Assembly (NCBI GenBank): GCA_009667805.1
Contig: CM019065.1
Location: 153,858,101-153,922,100 of the forward strand
Source: Leptobrachium leishanense
Taxonomy: Eukaryota; Chordata; Amphibia; Anura; Megophryidae
Length of the DNA stretch: 64,000 nt
Direction of reading: 5' to 3'
A model generated the notes under the pieces. That model made no database searches and was not told the DNA's origin. It was given only the letters and a program-made list of their open reading frames with translations. Below, piece after piece: positions 46,715 to 57,039 of the stretch (its first letter is position 1; the number at the start of each line of letters is the position of its first letter). The position numbers and the translations under genes are program-made.

Positions 46715-47610
46715 ATTATTTTTTTTTTATAGATTAATAATATTTATTTTGGAAGAATGTCACCAGGAAAACAGACAGTAAGGGTCAATGGCCACGCCGG
46801 GCCAAGTCTCAAAAAACACACATCAGAAACCTGAAAACTGCAAAAAGTGTCTCAACAGCACAGAAAACAAGAATAAAAAACAAAAAAGGGGAGGGGGGGC
46901 GATTAAAACAAACCTAGCAGTCAACACATAGAAGTAGGAGAGGTCCGCAGGGGGAAATCAGGGAAACCAAAAAGAGGGAGGGGGTGTAGGAAGGATGGGG
47001 GACTGCCCAAAAATTGTAGCATTCCCGGCTCACCCCGGCAACCCAAGGGAAGGCTGGGGGCCATGGAAGAGGCCACAAGGCCAGTAGACTTGGGGCCAAG
47101 AGAAACGGCCAGTGCCTGGTTGCCACCCTGATGGCTCACTCAGGACAACCCAATGTCCTGCGCGCACACAAAAAAAAAAGAGGGTTAAGGAAAATCCCAT
47201 TGCCCCAACTAACACGCAAAAGTCTCAGAAAACCAATAACAAGGTCAGCAGAGAAGAGAATTGCGCAGGTATAAGAGTCACAAAAAACAAAAGCATAAAT
47301 TAATAGTGGGGGTGTCATCTGCTTCAATTATGCACACTCAGCCCATGTCCCGGAATATGGGGACAGTCAAGGCCCGTGGCGCAGTGAGGGGGAGGCTCTG
47401 CAGAACGGAGGTAAGTCACTCAGATATGCCATCCTCGTCTGGAAGCAGAACCACCCAGCCAGACATTGTTGCAGCAGGGCCACGGTGTAGGCAAAGCATT
47501 CACCAGAATCCCCGACAACCAGGGCCATCCAGCAGTCACCAGGGACATCCAGCAACATCCCAGAAGGCAGGTGTCACGTCCCACGCCGGTAATTCAAGCT
47601 GGTGCCCAGC
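46715..47610 (-). mobile_element. Retroposon related to 60574-62840, 5'-truncated
   Basis: The left end has the T-run and AATATTTATTTTGGAAGAAT, as in the 3' end of the element at 60574. GCATTCCCGGCTCACCCC (47020), GGCCATGGAAGAGGCCAC and CAGTAGACTTGGGGCC are close to 60938-61020. Orientation is minus, with its A-rich 3' end at the left. The right limit is not sharp and no target duplication was found. Confidence 0.65.
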
Positions 47611-48190
47611 AGCACCATGCTCGGTGGGCAGGGGGCGTGGTGTGGCGCAGCCTAACGACGTGGTGCAGCCAGGTTTAAATCCATTTGGCTGAGAGACACT
47701 CGTTGCCCTGACTTGGTTTTACCTCCTCTCAGTGCCCGTTATAGAAATCATTGTATACTCGTGTATGACCTCTGCTTGTCTGAGTACTCTCCTGGCTCTT
47801 AACCCCTTGGCTCTCGTTTTGGCTACTCTCACTCTCTTTGGCGATACTGACCCTTGGCATACAACTGACACGCTCTCTCTGGCAATACTGACTCCTGACA
47901 TACGGCTGACACTCTCTCTGGCGATACCGACCCCTGGCATTCCTCTGTTAACCCTGTGTATCAGTCTCCTGTTTATCTTGTTTATCTGGTTACTGTTAAC
48001 CCAGAGTGTCAGGCTTTCACTCCACTGCATTTGTGGTTACTGTTTATTGGATTTGGCAATAGGTACATGCACCAACCATTCAAAGGATCGAGGATTAGGA
48101 TACACGTGCGGAGTATAGGGATCAGATTCATAGATATCAGGGGTATCGTGAAAACATACAATGAAACTATTGCATTAATTATTTAGGAAA
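47611..48190. other. No gene recognised apart from a tandem repeat
   Basis: Contains the three-unit repeat listed at 47830-47945. A 128-codon frame runs across it, but its sequence follows the repeat and shows no domain. Confidence 0.4.
47830..47945 (+). repeat. Tandem repeat, about 40-bp unit, three copies
   Basis: Units of the type CTCTCTGGCGATACTGACCC followed by TGGCATAC and ACTGACA. Confidence 0.75.
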
Positions 48191-48676
48191 CCTCCACTCA
48201 GGGCCGGATTAATGTAGGGGCGGATGGAGCGGCAGCTCCAGGCCCCCTTCTGAAAATAGGCCCACAGTACCGCAGCCAAGATGAGCCGCTGGCCATCAGG
48301 CAGACCTTCCACCAGAGCCAGCTCGCAGCACATGCAATGAGTGCACTGCACCCAGCCCCGTGCTGTCATGGGCCCCGCTCATGCAAGCACACTGTGCTGA
48401 GTGCTGGCTCCGCCCCTTCCCTCTCTGCAGCACTGGCACTCTCGTCCCTGGTATTCGGACATTCAGTGTGTTGCCCACTGGCTTAAATTTGTGTTGCCTC
48501 TGTTTACTGAGACAGGCAAGGCAAAATCATGTTAACTTTTTCCAGGGTGAAGCAGGCATTACTCGGGCAGCCATCACTCCTGATGGGTCCTCGTTGGAGG
48601 AGGAACATAAGGAGGGAGGTTCCCACGTGTTCCCAGACAGCACACTGCTCTGCACATCCTGCATGTTAGTGGCCCC

Positions 48677-48680
48677 ATGG
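48677..48680. repeat. ERV target duplication ATGG (left)
   Basis: ATGG directly precedes the LTR here and directly follows the other LTR at 57716-57719. Four bases is the usual size for gammaretrovirus-like integration. Confidence 0.8.
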
Positions 48681-48776
48681 TGTAACCGGAGTCAATCAGG
48701 TTCACTTCATTAACGGCGCCGGACCAGACACAAGCAAGGATTGTCCAAACACTAGTCTCTTCAGGAAAGGCAAGAG

Positions 48777-48782
48777 TTTATT
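48777..48782 (-). promoter_or_regulatory. LTR polyadenylation signal
   Basis: AATAAA on the minus strand, about 96 bases from the LTR 3' end. The same signal is in the other LTR near 57136-57141. Confidence 0.65.
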
Positions 48783-49269
48783 GTGTCGTCACACAAGTGC
48801 TCACACAGGATTGAATCGCTTAGAGTGAGCCCCGATTACACCGAGACATGAGGTTTTATGCCCCAAATACATAATTAGGTACATCCCCATTAGCCCACCT
48901 CCCTATGACACTCTATTCCACCCCACGTGGGTTAATACCTCCCATCATTAATTCGAACACAAAGAACATTCCACATATAACTATAAATTGATACACTTCT
49001 CGTTAGTTTGACAGTCTGTGATTTGTTTGTGCTGTCTTTCTCCGCGCAGTGCCTCCCTCCCTATCGGCTATGTTTATTCAGATGGCCTGGGGCCCGGTCT
49101 TCTATACTCCTTCGTCTTTCCGCCGGCCCCACCGACCTTGGAGTCGCTTTTCTCCTCCGTGCCAGGAACAGACAGAGATCTTTCATAAAACTTTAATTGC
49201 TTTTCTGCTAATCTAAACGCATTCCTAAGTTTCTACGTATACCTCATTCTAGTCTCAGCTACAAACCTG

Positions 49270-49281
49270 TCTATTTATATA
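49270..49281 (-). promoter_or_regulatory. LTR TATA box
   Basis: TATATAAATAG on the minus strand, upstream of the polyadenylation signal in the LTR. The equivalent in the 5' LTR, which would drive the provirus, is near 57629-57640. Confidence 0.6.
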
Positions 49282-49356
49282 CAAGTGAACCAATATTCTG
49301 AACAAGATGGCCGCCTGTGTACAATGGCGGCCGTCTTTCAGCCTATTTCCACTTCA

Positions 49357-49369
49357 TTCCCCCCTTGGC
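49357..49369 (-). promoter_or_regulatory. Polypurine tract
   Basis: AAGGGGGGAA directly upstream of the 3' LTR on the minus strand, the usual primer site for plus-strand synthesis. Confidence 0.75.
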
Positions 49370-49426
49370 TCAAGTGTCAGGATCTTTTCCTGGCACTTGT
49401 AGCCATTACACTCCACTATTCTGAAA

Positions 49427-51209
49427 CTACTGAAAAAGGGGGGTTTCTTTCACTGGGAACATACCCTGTGGAATTATCAGTGGTATCTTCTGTGTTTGTG
49501 TAGATATCAGTGCTGTTTTGCACAGTGGCCATAAACATAGCCCTATACGGTATATCAGTATCCCTATGATCAAAATCACCACTATCATAAGTATCATGGA
49601 TCCAATCCTTGAGATAAATCGTAAGATAGAACCAAACCATTCTCCCATTGCTCCAAACCCACGGAGCAGATTCCAACCTTCGGCAGCAATCCTTCTGGCT
49701 GTGCTACCTTCTCCTGATGATCTTGAATTACCTGGTAATAGTTTGGGACTTCGTGTGTAGTGTTTCTGATAAAGGTGCAACATTCATAGTGCATTGTCAT
49801 TTCACACAACCCATTCAAGGCCGCACTGATCTGCTCAAGCGCCATTTCATATATCATTTGCACCTTTCGTAACTCACGCATTTCCAGATTCAACAGCTGG
49901 ATATCCATACTGGTTCTATTCAGAATCTCATCCATCAGATTGACATAGCTATTCAATCTCCTCATCATCTCTCCTCCCCATCCAGTCCATGCTGGCAACC
50001 ATGTCCATATTCGATCCATCTTCGCAAACAATTCTCTCTTTGGTCTTTCAAACACCAGTGGGTACCTAGGGTGCAGTTCCGTGTCTGTGTTTGTGTCTTC
50101 TCCCCTTAGTCTCTGGATTGGGACCAGCTTAGCCAAATAACACATTCCCGTTATCGTTGGTGGTACCCATGTGTAACACACCCTTTCACAGCACACCTGG
50201 TACCCTCCTGTCACTATAAATGGTGATGAATGTAGTGTTCCCTTTGATATCTCTATCGCAAGATGTCTCAGCCGTCTCATCATATCCACTGCACCCTGCC
50301 TCCCATTGGTCCCATTCCCAATCACCGCCTCTTGGTCTCTAGTGAGTTGCCTGCATCGTATATATAAATAATTCGCCTTTTGTCCTGTTTTGAATATATA
50401 AATATATGATGTCCAGTTGAACTGACTTGAGTTACATAACCCACCCTCGTTATTTGTTTCTTTATCTGGTCCTAGTTGAAAACACCATTCTGGTGGATAC
50501 ACTGGTCCTATTATGGGGTACCCGGGACTGACTGATTCTGTCTTTTCCCTTTGTGCATCGACAGCATGTATTGTGATATTCCCTGATACAAACATACTCA
50601 AATTCATTGGAACAGAGGCAAATGGTATATGAATTGTCTCTGGGTGCAGTCTACTACACACCCAGCATGCAGTTTGCCCAGACTTTTTAGCATAGTCATA
50701 TTTTTGAATTGCACAAGTAAATGTCCTCTTGGGTTGGTTCCAGATAGCGCCTCTCGTTGTTGTCTCCACATGGTACGGTTCTCCATCACCGGGTGCGTAC
50801 TATTCCAGATATGGGAAATATCCACTTTCCCCACATTGCCCGTACAATTAGAGCATACTCCACGCGAGAGTCCATAAATCAAATTAGCAAAATATAAAAT
50901 CAGCACCACAAATGCCCCGAGTGTCAGAATTCCTTGGGCAATTCTTTTTACAGTCACATAAACCCAATCCCTCCCCACCGGAATTTCAAAAGTAAAAAAC
51001 ATTTCTGGATGATCAAGGGTGGGGGCCGGGCCCCTAAAAAGCACCCTGTGGTTATCCCCCGTTGGCAGGTGGTCAGGGTCTGTGCCCATCAAAACACCCA
51101 CTTGTTGATCCTCTGAATCATCAGGGTTAGGATCATTTAGGTGCTCGTGACTGTGGTCTTTGTCAGCTTCAGCCTCAGCGGATTGGTCTCGTTGGCGACG
51201 ACCTTCCAT
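49427..51209 (-). pseudogene. env: Retroviral env, frameshifted
   Basis: Envelope glycoprotein remnant in three frames. The first frame starts at 51209 and has a charged, hydrophilic stretch of about 85 residues before a hydrophobic segment (residues about 90-114), so the signal is an internal anchor. A frameshift near 50760 leads to the second frame (to 49594), with CWVC near residue 35 of that frame, several N-X-S/T sites, a furin-type RPKR site (about 50035-50046), then a TM ectodomain whose cysteine cluster reads C-x7-CC (about 49777-49806). A second frameshift near 49700 moves to the frame ending at 49427, which holds the membrane anchor (SMILMIVVILIIGILIY) and cytoplasmic tail. It cannot be translated as one protein. 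Confidence 0.88.
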
Positions 51210-51920
51210 GTTAGCTCAGGACTGGCAGCTGCTTTTACTCTGGAGTGATGTATCCACGGGACCACCTCGGCAACCTTTACTGCTATAGGGGTTGATAACA
51301 GGACAAAATAAAAACCTCTCCATTTTGGACCTAGTGGATCATTTTTCCACTCTTTTACCCATCATTACTACCTGATCATTTAGTTTAATTTCTCCCAATG
51401 CCCGAAGGTCCCCCCTTAGTCCATTAATCAGAGGGGTTGGCCGTCCAAACATAAGTTCGTACGGACTTAGCTTCAATTGGGGGGTTGGTCTGCACCTAAT
51501 GTGCAAAAGGACTATCGGCAGCAAGTCCAACCAGCCCAGTGACGTCTCTTGGCACAGTTTGGACATCAAAGTCTTTAGAGTACGGTTCATTTTTTTTCAA
51601 CTTTTCCCGAACTTTGGGGCCTGTAGGCGGTATGTAGCTTCCAGGTGATGCCCAGTAGCCGGGCAAGTTGTTGCAAACAGTTCTGGATAAATGCAGGGCC
51701 ATTGTCTGACCCTATCTCGAGTGGAAGCCCGTAACGTGGTATTATTTCTTTCATCAGGCTCTTTACCACTTCTGTAGTCTTTTCAATTCTTGTTGGGAAG
51801 GCTTCCACCCATCCTGTCAAAGTGCACACCATCACTAGTAAATAGTTGTATCCTTTGCAGGGTGGCAGCACTGTAAAGTCTATTTGTAATAATGCCCTTG
51901 GGGATAGCCCGATGGGCCTG
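51190..51920 (-). pseudogene. pol: Retroviral integrase, core and C-terminal domain, frameshifted
   Basis: Catalyses integration of viral DNA in functional relatives. The preserved part starts with the RNase H-fold core: first aspartate in QIDFT (about 51880), the conserved TGWVEAFPT, the second aspartate in SDNGPAF, and the glutamate in SSGKVEK (about 51600). A shift in an A-run at about 51590-51597 follows immediately. The next frame (51590-51339) holds the end of the core. A further frameshift leads to the C-terminal module (DPLGPKWRGFYFVLL and WIHHSRVK, about 51330-51230), which overlaps the env start. The N-terminal HHCC zinc-binding domain is absent. Its place is taken by the OGFr-like segment. 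Confidence 0.88.
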
Positions 51921-51923
51921 TTC

Positions 51924-52484
51924 TCAAAATAACAAATCCTGTCTGTCTTGTGAATCTCTTACTGCTGGTATGAAAAAGTTCATTACACTTTTCTTCATTC
52001 TTGGCAGTCTGTTCTTGATAAGGATCTCCTTGAGGAAGAACCTCACCAGTGGGACTTGATATTCTTCTGCTCCCAATTCTCCCAGACTGTGCAGTATTCG
52101 TGTGATTCGTAGATTATTGTGAGAATTGATTGTCAAATTTTCAAAACGTGACGCGAAATTTTCTGCTCGTTCAACTTCAGTTATTTCTTTGTCTTCCTCC
52201 TCCCCCACTATTTTTACGCCGAAGAATTTCAGCATCATCTTGTAGGCTCTGCGCAGTCTTTGCTGAACTTCTGAGGTGTTAACCATTAGGCGTGTCTCTT
52301 GCGGATTTAGAGGAGTAGAGTAGAAATTTTGGCCTTGTGTCCGAGTTGGGAAAAGCCATTGGATATAATCTTAATTGAGTTCTATCAGTTCATAGTCATT
52401 TTGCCACTTGTGCAGTATTATTTCAATGAACTCGCCGTGGGGTTCAAACTTTTTCAAATTCATGTAGAACTCGTAATTTGGCAT
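51924..52484 (-). pseudogene. OGFr-like domain captured in the ERV, one internal stop
   Basis: Translation from the ATG at 52484 gives 186 codons ending with TGA at 51924-51926, with a single in-frame TAA at 52371-52373 (codon 38). The residues match the conserved N-terminal region of the cellular opioid growth factor receptor family (OGFR, OGFRL1): EFYMN at the start, a KW..DYE block before the stop, DYIQWLFP directly after it, RRAYKMMLKFFG, SHNNLRITRILHSLGELG, and PLVRFFLKEIL near the end. OGFR in mammals is reported as a nuclear-envelope receptor for Met-enkephalin that restrains growth. The segment is intronless, in the same sense as pol, preceded two codons upstream by an in-frame TAA, and followed by the integrase core. 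It is not a part of any retroviral pol I know. Capture from a spliced host transcript is my inference. Confidence 0.85.
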
Positions 52485-52489
52485 GGAAG

Positions 52490-53232
52490 GTTAAGGTTCT
52501 TGCTTGCAGATCAGTACGTTAGCTTGATCTTCTGTTGGCGGTGGCGGTTTTGCAGCTGCTTTTGCGGCCTGGTCTGCGCGTCTGTTACCTTTTGGAATTT
52601 CATCATGGCCTTTTTGGTGGCCACGGCAGTGCCTGATGCTGACAGCACTTGGTTTCCACACTGCTTCCAGGAGGGCCGTGATTTCTGCAGCATATTTAAT
52701 TTGTTGTTCTGAAGACGTGAGTAGGCCTCTTTCTTTTTAGAGTGCACCATGTGCATGGACTGTCATAAAAACGTATTTGGAGTCTGTATAGATATTTACT
52801 CTTTTGCCTTCAGAAATTTCAAGGGCTCTGGTTAAAGCTGTTATTTCAGCTAGTTGTGCTGATGTATGGCCTGGCAGTGGCTTTGCTTCGATGACTTCTT
52901 CTGTTGAGACTACTGCATAGCCGGAGACTTTCTTCCCATCATCCATGTAGCTGCTTCCATCAGTGAATAGCTGTAGATCGTATTTGTCTAGGGGTACGTC
53001 TTTCAAATCCGGCCTGCTACTGAACCAGTAACCTCCTGTCACATCCAGCAGAGCCTTGACAGCGTGGGGCACCTTGACATGAAGAACTTGTCCAAGGGTC
53101 AGTTTGTCTGCTTCTGCTATTAGCATTGCGGTGGCAGCCACTGCTTTCAGGCATGGGGGTAGGCCGCAGGCCACAGGGTCGAGTTGCTTGGAGCTCCTGG
53201 TCTTTGGTTGGGGTATGCGGCACACTGCTTCT
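52490..53232 (-). pseudogene. pol: Reverse transcriptase connection and RNase H, with stop
   Basis: Degrades the RNA strand of RNA-DNA hybrids in working retroviruses. The connection subdomain starts at about 53190 with SKQLDPVACGLPPCLKAVAA and LTLGQVLHVKVPHAV. RNase H follows with its first acid in LFTDGSS (about 52970), ITALTRALE, and NIYTDSKYVF (about 52770). A stop replaces the residue after HAHGAL (about 52740). The frame then reads ERGLLTSSEQQIKYAAE and HCRGHQKG with NRRADQAAK (about 52570). The last codons run to a TAA just upstream of the OGFr-like ATG. RNase H looks nearly complete apart from the stop. Confidence 0.87.
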
Positions 53233-53400
53233 TTTCTTTCTGCCCCCAGTGCACGTTTGGTACCTGTTAACTGGAAGCCCAGGTATTTTACGCTCTGTTT
53301 ACATATTTGTGCTTTCTATTTAGACACTCTGTAACCTGCTTGGCTTTCTGTGGGATATAATATTGTCTTAGAGCCACCGGTGTTGCGCCGGGCTGTGATT
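53232..53400 (-). pseudogene. pol: Reverse transcriptase fragments, core deleted
   Basis: Two pieces are fused. At about 53337-53390 the minus strand reads ATPVALRQYYIPQKAKQ, which resembles the start of a retroviral reverse transcriptase. It is followed directly by a piece from after the catalytic box (AGYRVSK, a stop, then KAQICKQSVKYLGFQLTG, to about 53232). The polymerase palm with its YxDD motif is missing between them. A further small deletion joins the thumb fragment (CRIPQPK) to the connection subdomain. The remaining sequence cannot encode a polymerase. Confidence 0.7.
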
Positions 53401-54390
53401 CAACTCATCTGGGCGGGTTTTCCTCCGCCCCCACCTCAGGAATTCCAAGGAGTAGTGCGTGCGGGGACAACAGGCAGAGTAGGTGCCGTGCGCCATTCTT
53501 CTTCCTTTGACATAACTACTGCGATTTTCACAGATTGGGGGTTGTGCGGGCTGGCTGGATCATGCTGCCGAATAGAGCCGCCACTCTCGGGCAGGTCTAA
53601 TTGAGCGTGACCCCCGGGAAAAAAAAAAAAAAAACCATAATTTGGGCTGGCAATTTGCAAAAAATATCCCGCCCCAGGAGCTGGATGGGACATTCGGGCA
53701 TATACACATACACATTGTGTAAACAATATTCTCAGAGATATTTTCCCGTAGCCCAAAACAGACTCTTAATACCACATCGAAAAAAAAAACAATAAATCAT
53801 TCCATCAAAAATCAAACAAAAACATACCTTTTAAAAACAGTAACCATATTTCAATTTGTTAATAAATTTCATATTTTGGTAGACAATTTTGTATACCATT
53901 ACATACTTATTATTGTTTATATGTAATAATATAAAAACCAGGAATCCTTTTCTTTTCTTTTTTTTTTTTTTTTTTTTATTTAATTCTAGCTCTGAACAAA
54001 ACTAAAACTTTCGGACTAATATTTAACACAAAGTATAAACATATATCTTGCACTCAGACTTCAGACAAATATTCTATTGTAACACACATTAAAATTAGCT
54101 AAGCATAGTACGCTGCACAGATACACAAAGGGTTAGCTATCAGAGAGCAAAGAAAAAACATCCTCCCTTGGCATATTTTACTGACTCCCTCCCTTCCCCC
54201 TTCTCTCTTGCAAACAGTCTGTCAGAAGCACTGCCTATACACCAGAGACGACGCTCAATCTCAACTTTTAATTGAACAGTTTAATAATCAATTAAAAAAC
54301 ACAATCGGACAAAATCAGTCTGAATCACGCACACACAAACTATACAGCACCGCAACCATCTCACTCCGTAAAATATTAATTTATTTTATG
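53401..54390. other. Unassigned sequence inside the ERV
   Basis: This stretch sits where the rest of protease and the start of pol would be. 53401-53600 is GC-rich with no clear domain. 53790-54390 is AT-rich with a T-run (53958-53978) and no open frame of note. It does not read as retroviral protein in any frame I examined. It may be an unrelated insertion or recombined template. Confidence 0.5.
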
Positions 54391-54392
54391 CT

Positions 54393-54540
54393 CCCATAAT
54401 ATCAACCTTATTTCCCATTGGAGATGCAATTTGCTTTGTTACAACAGAATATTCGGCACCTGTATCAACCATAAAAACTTCATCTTTATTTCCCACTCTC
54501 ATTGTGACCGTGGGCTCGTGGCTACCGAGCGGGATGGGCC
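54393..54540 (-). pseudogene. pro: Retroviral protease remnant
   Basis: A short minus-strand frame contains FMVDTGAEYSVVTKQ (about 54445-54480), the catalytic aspartate box of a retroviral aspartic protease, preceded by MRVGNKDEV. The frame ends at a TAA (about 54393) after some 38 codons. The flap and C-terminal parts are missing, so no active dimer could form. Confidence 0.75.
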
Positions 54541-54611
54541 CAGATCCCCGTCAATATACATCCTGCCCTTCAAATGATGTCCCCGCCAGTCCCACAAACC
54601 CCGCTCCATTC

Positions 54612-55922
54612 CCTTCACTTCTTTATTTCCTCTAAATCCCGGTTATGATACACCTTATTAGCGATCTCAACTAATTCACTAATACCTTTCCCCAAAAACC
54701 CATCTATTCTCTGTATTTTGTTCCGTATATCCCTCTTTGACTGACCCACAAACGAGGAGTTAATTAACCACTGATTCTCCGTTGTTTCAGGATCAATAGG
54801 ACTATACATCCTGTACGCATTCAGCAATCTCTCTAGAAACGCACTTGGGGATTTTTTTTTTTTTTTTTTAATCTCTTGCATCACATCTGCTATTTTTTTC
54901 CATGTTTGTGGGTTTCTTCCCTCCCGCTTTAACACCCATAATTACAGCAGTTCTGTATGTCTGCAGATGGGCAACTCCTTCAACTGTATTGTACGGCCAT
55001 TTAGGATCTGTTTTGGGGTAATGTTCCTCTGCCCATGCTTCTGGATAAGGCTTAGCATCTGCTACAGCTTGGGCGAGTAAAATCTTTCGCGCGCTACTAT
55101 TATCCGGGCTCTTTCCTCTGTGGTAAACATTGTCAACATTAATTGCTGACAATCTGCCCATGTGGGGTTATGTGTGAGCATAACTGACTCTATCATACTG
55201 GCCACTGCTGCGGGATTTGTGGAATACAGTGGTGTGTGTGTTTTCCAATTTAAAAAATCCGTTGTCGTGAACGGGACATATGTGTATTGCATTGGCCCTG
55301 GATTCCCATCCGCCAAGGGGGGGCCTGGCACCTCTCGCAAAGGCAACTGCATAGCATTCTTGTAGGGATTGTGTTGGTACGGATCCCGGGGTTATATATA
55401 CTATTCGCTGCGCGTGTGGTAACTCCCTGGTTCTCATCTTCCTCTTTATCATCACTATTCCCGTGGGGCACTAATTTATATACACTCCCATCGGGCATCT
55501 CAATCTTCTCTGGCTGCCCCATAACATAATAGATAGAACGGGGGTAAAACATCACTCTCTCTCTCTTTCTATTATTTTGGGGGTCCTGTTTCTTATTTCT
55601 CCCCGCTATCATTATAAAATAACTCTTATTTTTAATACAATATCTCCATATATCTATATACGGGTATTCTTCAGGATATCTGTACTGCTCTGTAACCTGG
55701 GAATATACCTTCTGTACCAACTCCGGGTCCATTGACCCCTGCTCTGGCCATCCTGGGACTAATAACGGCCACACAACTGTACACATTACTTTTAATTTCT
55801 CTTTTGTCAATTCTACACCATAATCATACGTTTTTATATAATGCTTCAAAATTTCGCACCATATATTCTAGGGGCATCTTACCCTCCTTTACCTTCTTGG
55901 GCTTAGATGACCTGTTACCCAT
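54612..55922 (-). pseudogene. gag: Retroviral gag (matrix and capsid), frameshifted
   Basis: The structural polyprotein of a class I retrovirus, in several frames. The likely start is the ATG at 55920-55922, with glycine as residue 2 (MGNRSSKPKK), suggesting N-myristoylation. A frameshift near 55835 leads to the long matrix frame (55849 to about 55380). Capsid begins near 55310 in another frame, with YVPFTTTDFLNWK, ESVMLTHNPTWADCQQLM and FTTEERARI. The frame 55161-54868 continues it, and a shift in an A-run (54851-54869) leads to SPSAFLERLLNAYRMYSP, ending at a TGA at 54612-54614 after EEIKK. No Cys-His zinc knuckle follows, so nucleocapsid is deleted. Confidence 0.88.
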
Positions 55923-57039
55923 TGTCACTCTTGAAAACAATACTTTTTGCGATACAATTATTATTTCAATAACAGTTAAAATCTACAGTCTGATACTTCA
56001 GTCAACAATTTATCCGCATCCACATACGCTTCCCCCTTCAGTAGCCGACTGCAGTCGCCTGAGCCGAAACCGTACGTTCCAGGGTCCACTCTCGAATTTG
56101 CTTCCTCGCGGAGCGAGTAGGCGCACGTTCACTCACAGCACTCAAGTCAATTCATTCACAACACATTCCGTATCAGATACTTTCAGCATAATATAGAACA
56201 TATATCACTTCAACTCTTTCCATTAGCCGAGGACGTATTCCCTCCTTAGTGGCTCCTTATACCCCGTAATTTGAACTCTAACTCTTGACTGCTTGTGGCT
56301 ATGTGCACCCCGTTCCTTGTCTACACTTCCGTCTGCAATTCCAATCTGCTTTATGGATAATCTACCCACTCAGCACCACTATCTCTGCAGCTATCGTTGG
56401 CTTCACTATAAGCCCTTGTCACTATACGACGTACACACTAGGCACTGACTCAGGCTCTCAGCCCAGTCACAGAAAAATCCTCCTCCTTTCCCGTTTACCC
56501 ACGTGGTGAAGCTCTATTTACAAACACTGAACTATGCAACTCCACGCAGCTACTTTCTCCCTCTCATACAGAACTACCCTTTGATTGGCATTCAATTCCC
56601 CCGAATCCAGACGCCCGCTAGCCACTCTGGCTCCTTAGCAATGTCAGCGCTACCAGCGGCGGGAAAGATATGCCAATAGGATGGTGGCCATCGCATCCTC
56701 TTATCCGTCTATCGCAGTCGGACGTTTCCCTTAGATACCGGTATTTCCTTTAGACATACAAAACATAGAAGACACGTTACCTATCGCCGGCGCTGCTTGC
56801 TGTTTCCTCGGACTCTGGTGTCCCAGATTCCCAGGTTGGGGGGGTCCGTTTGGGACGAGATGAGGTCCACTGTACAGGAAATCCTGCTTGGCGCCTGCAG
56901 ATGTCAGCTCACCTTCAATGGACGCCCCCAACCATCGGGATTCTGGCACTGCTGCAGTCAAGCGCCGCACTGTGTTCAGCAGCCGTTGCCTGTGTCTTGG
57001 CAAAAGGCCCGTTATCCCGGCTATCGAGACCCCAGAAAA
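55923..57039 (-). other. ERV 5' leader
   Basis: About 1.1 kb between the 5' LTR and the gag start, where packaging and splice-donor signals usually lie. I see no coding region. The frames on both strands are short. A splice donor was not assigned. Confidence 0.5.
57017..57034 (-). promoter_or_regulatory. Candidate primer binding site
   Basis: On the minus strand, TGGGGTCTCGATAGCC starts five bases downstream of the 5' LTR end. A TGG start is expected of a site complementary to a tRNA CCA end. I could not match it with confidence to a particular tRNA. Confidence 0.35.

Larger units (their letters stand above)
48681..49356 (-). repeat. ERV 3' LTR
   Basis: 676 bp. It differs from the other LTR at two positions by eye: CCGCGCAG against CCGGGCAG, and CGCCGGCC against CGCGGGCC. 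On the minus strand it begins TGAAGTGGAAATAGG and ends CTCCGGTTACA. A TATA-like TATATAAATAG lies near 49270-49281 and an AATAAA polyadenylation signal at 48777-48782, in the order expected for a U3-R-U5 LTR. CpG-containing GGCGGCC words near 49310-49330 are in U3. Confidence 0.92.

Noticed and set aside
47732..48118. 128-codon open frame with hydrophobic segments
   Set aside because: It follows a tandem repeat and a pyrimidine-rich stretch, and no domain or conservation is visible.
52329..52712. Plus-strand 127-codon frame opposite the OGFr and RNase H regions
   Set aside because: It is antisense to RNase H and the OGFr-like segment, whose motifs are clear on the minus strand.
57017..57034. 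Naming the tRNA for the ERV primer site
   Set aside because: The sequence downstream of the LTR begins TGGGGTCTCG but I could not match it to a tRNA 3' end reliably, so no tRNA name is given.
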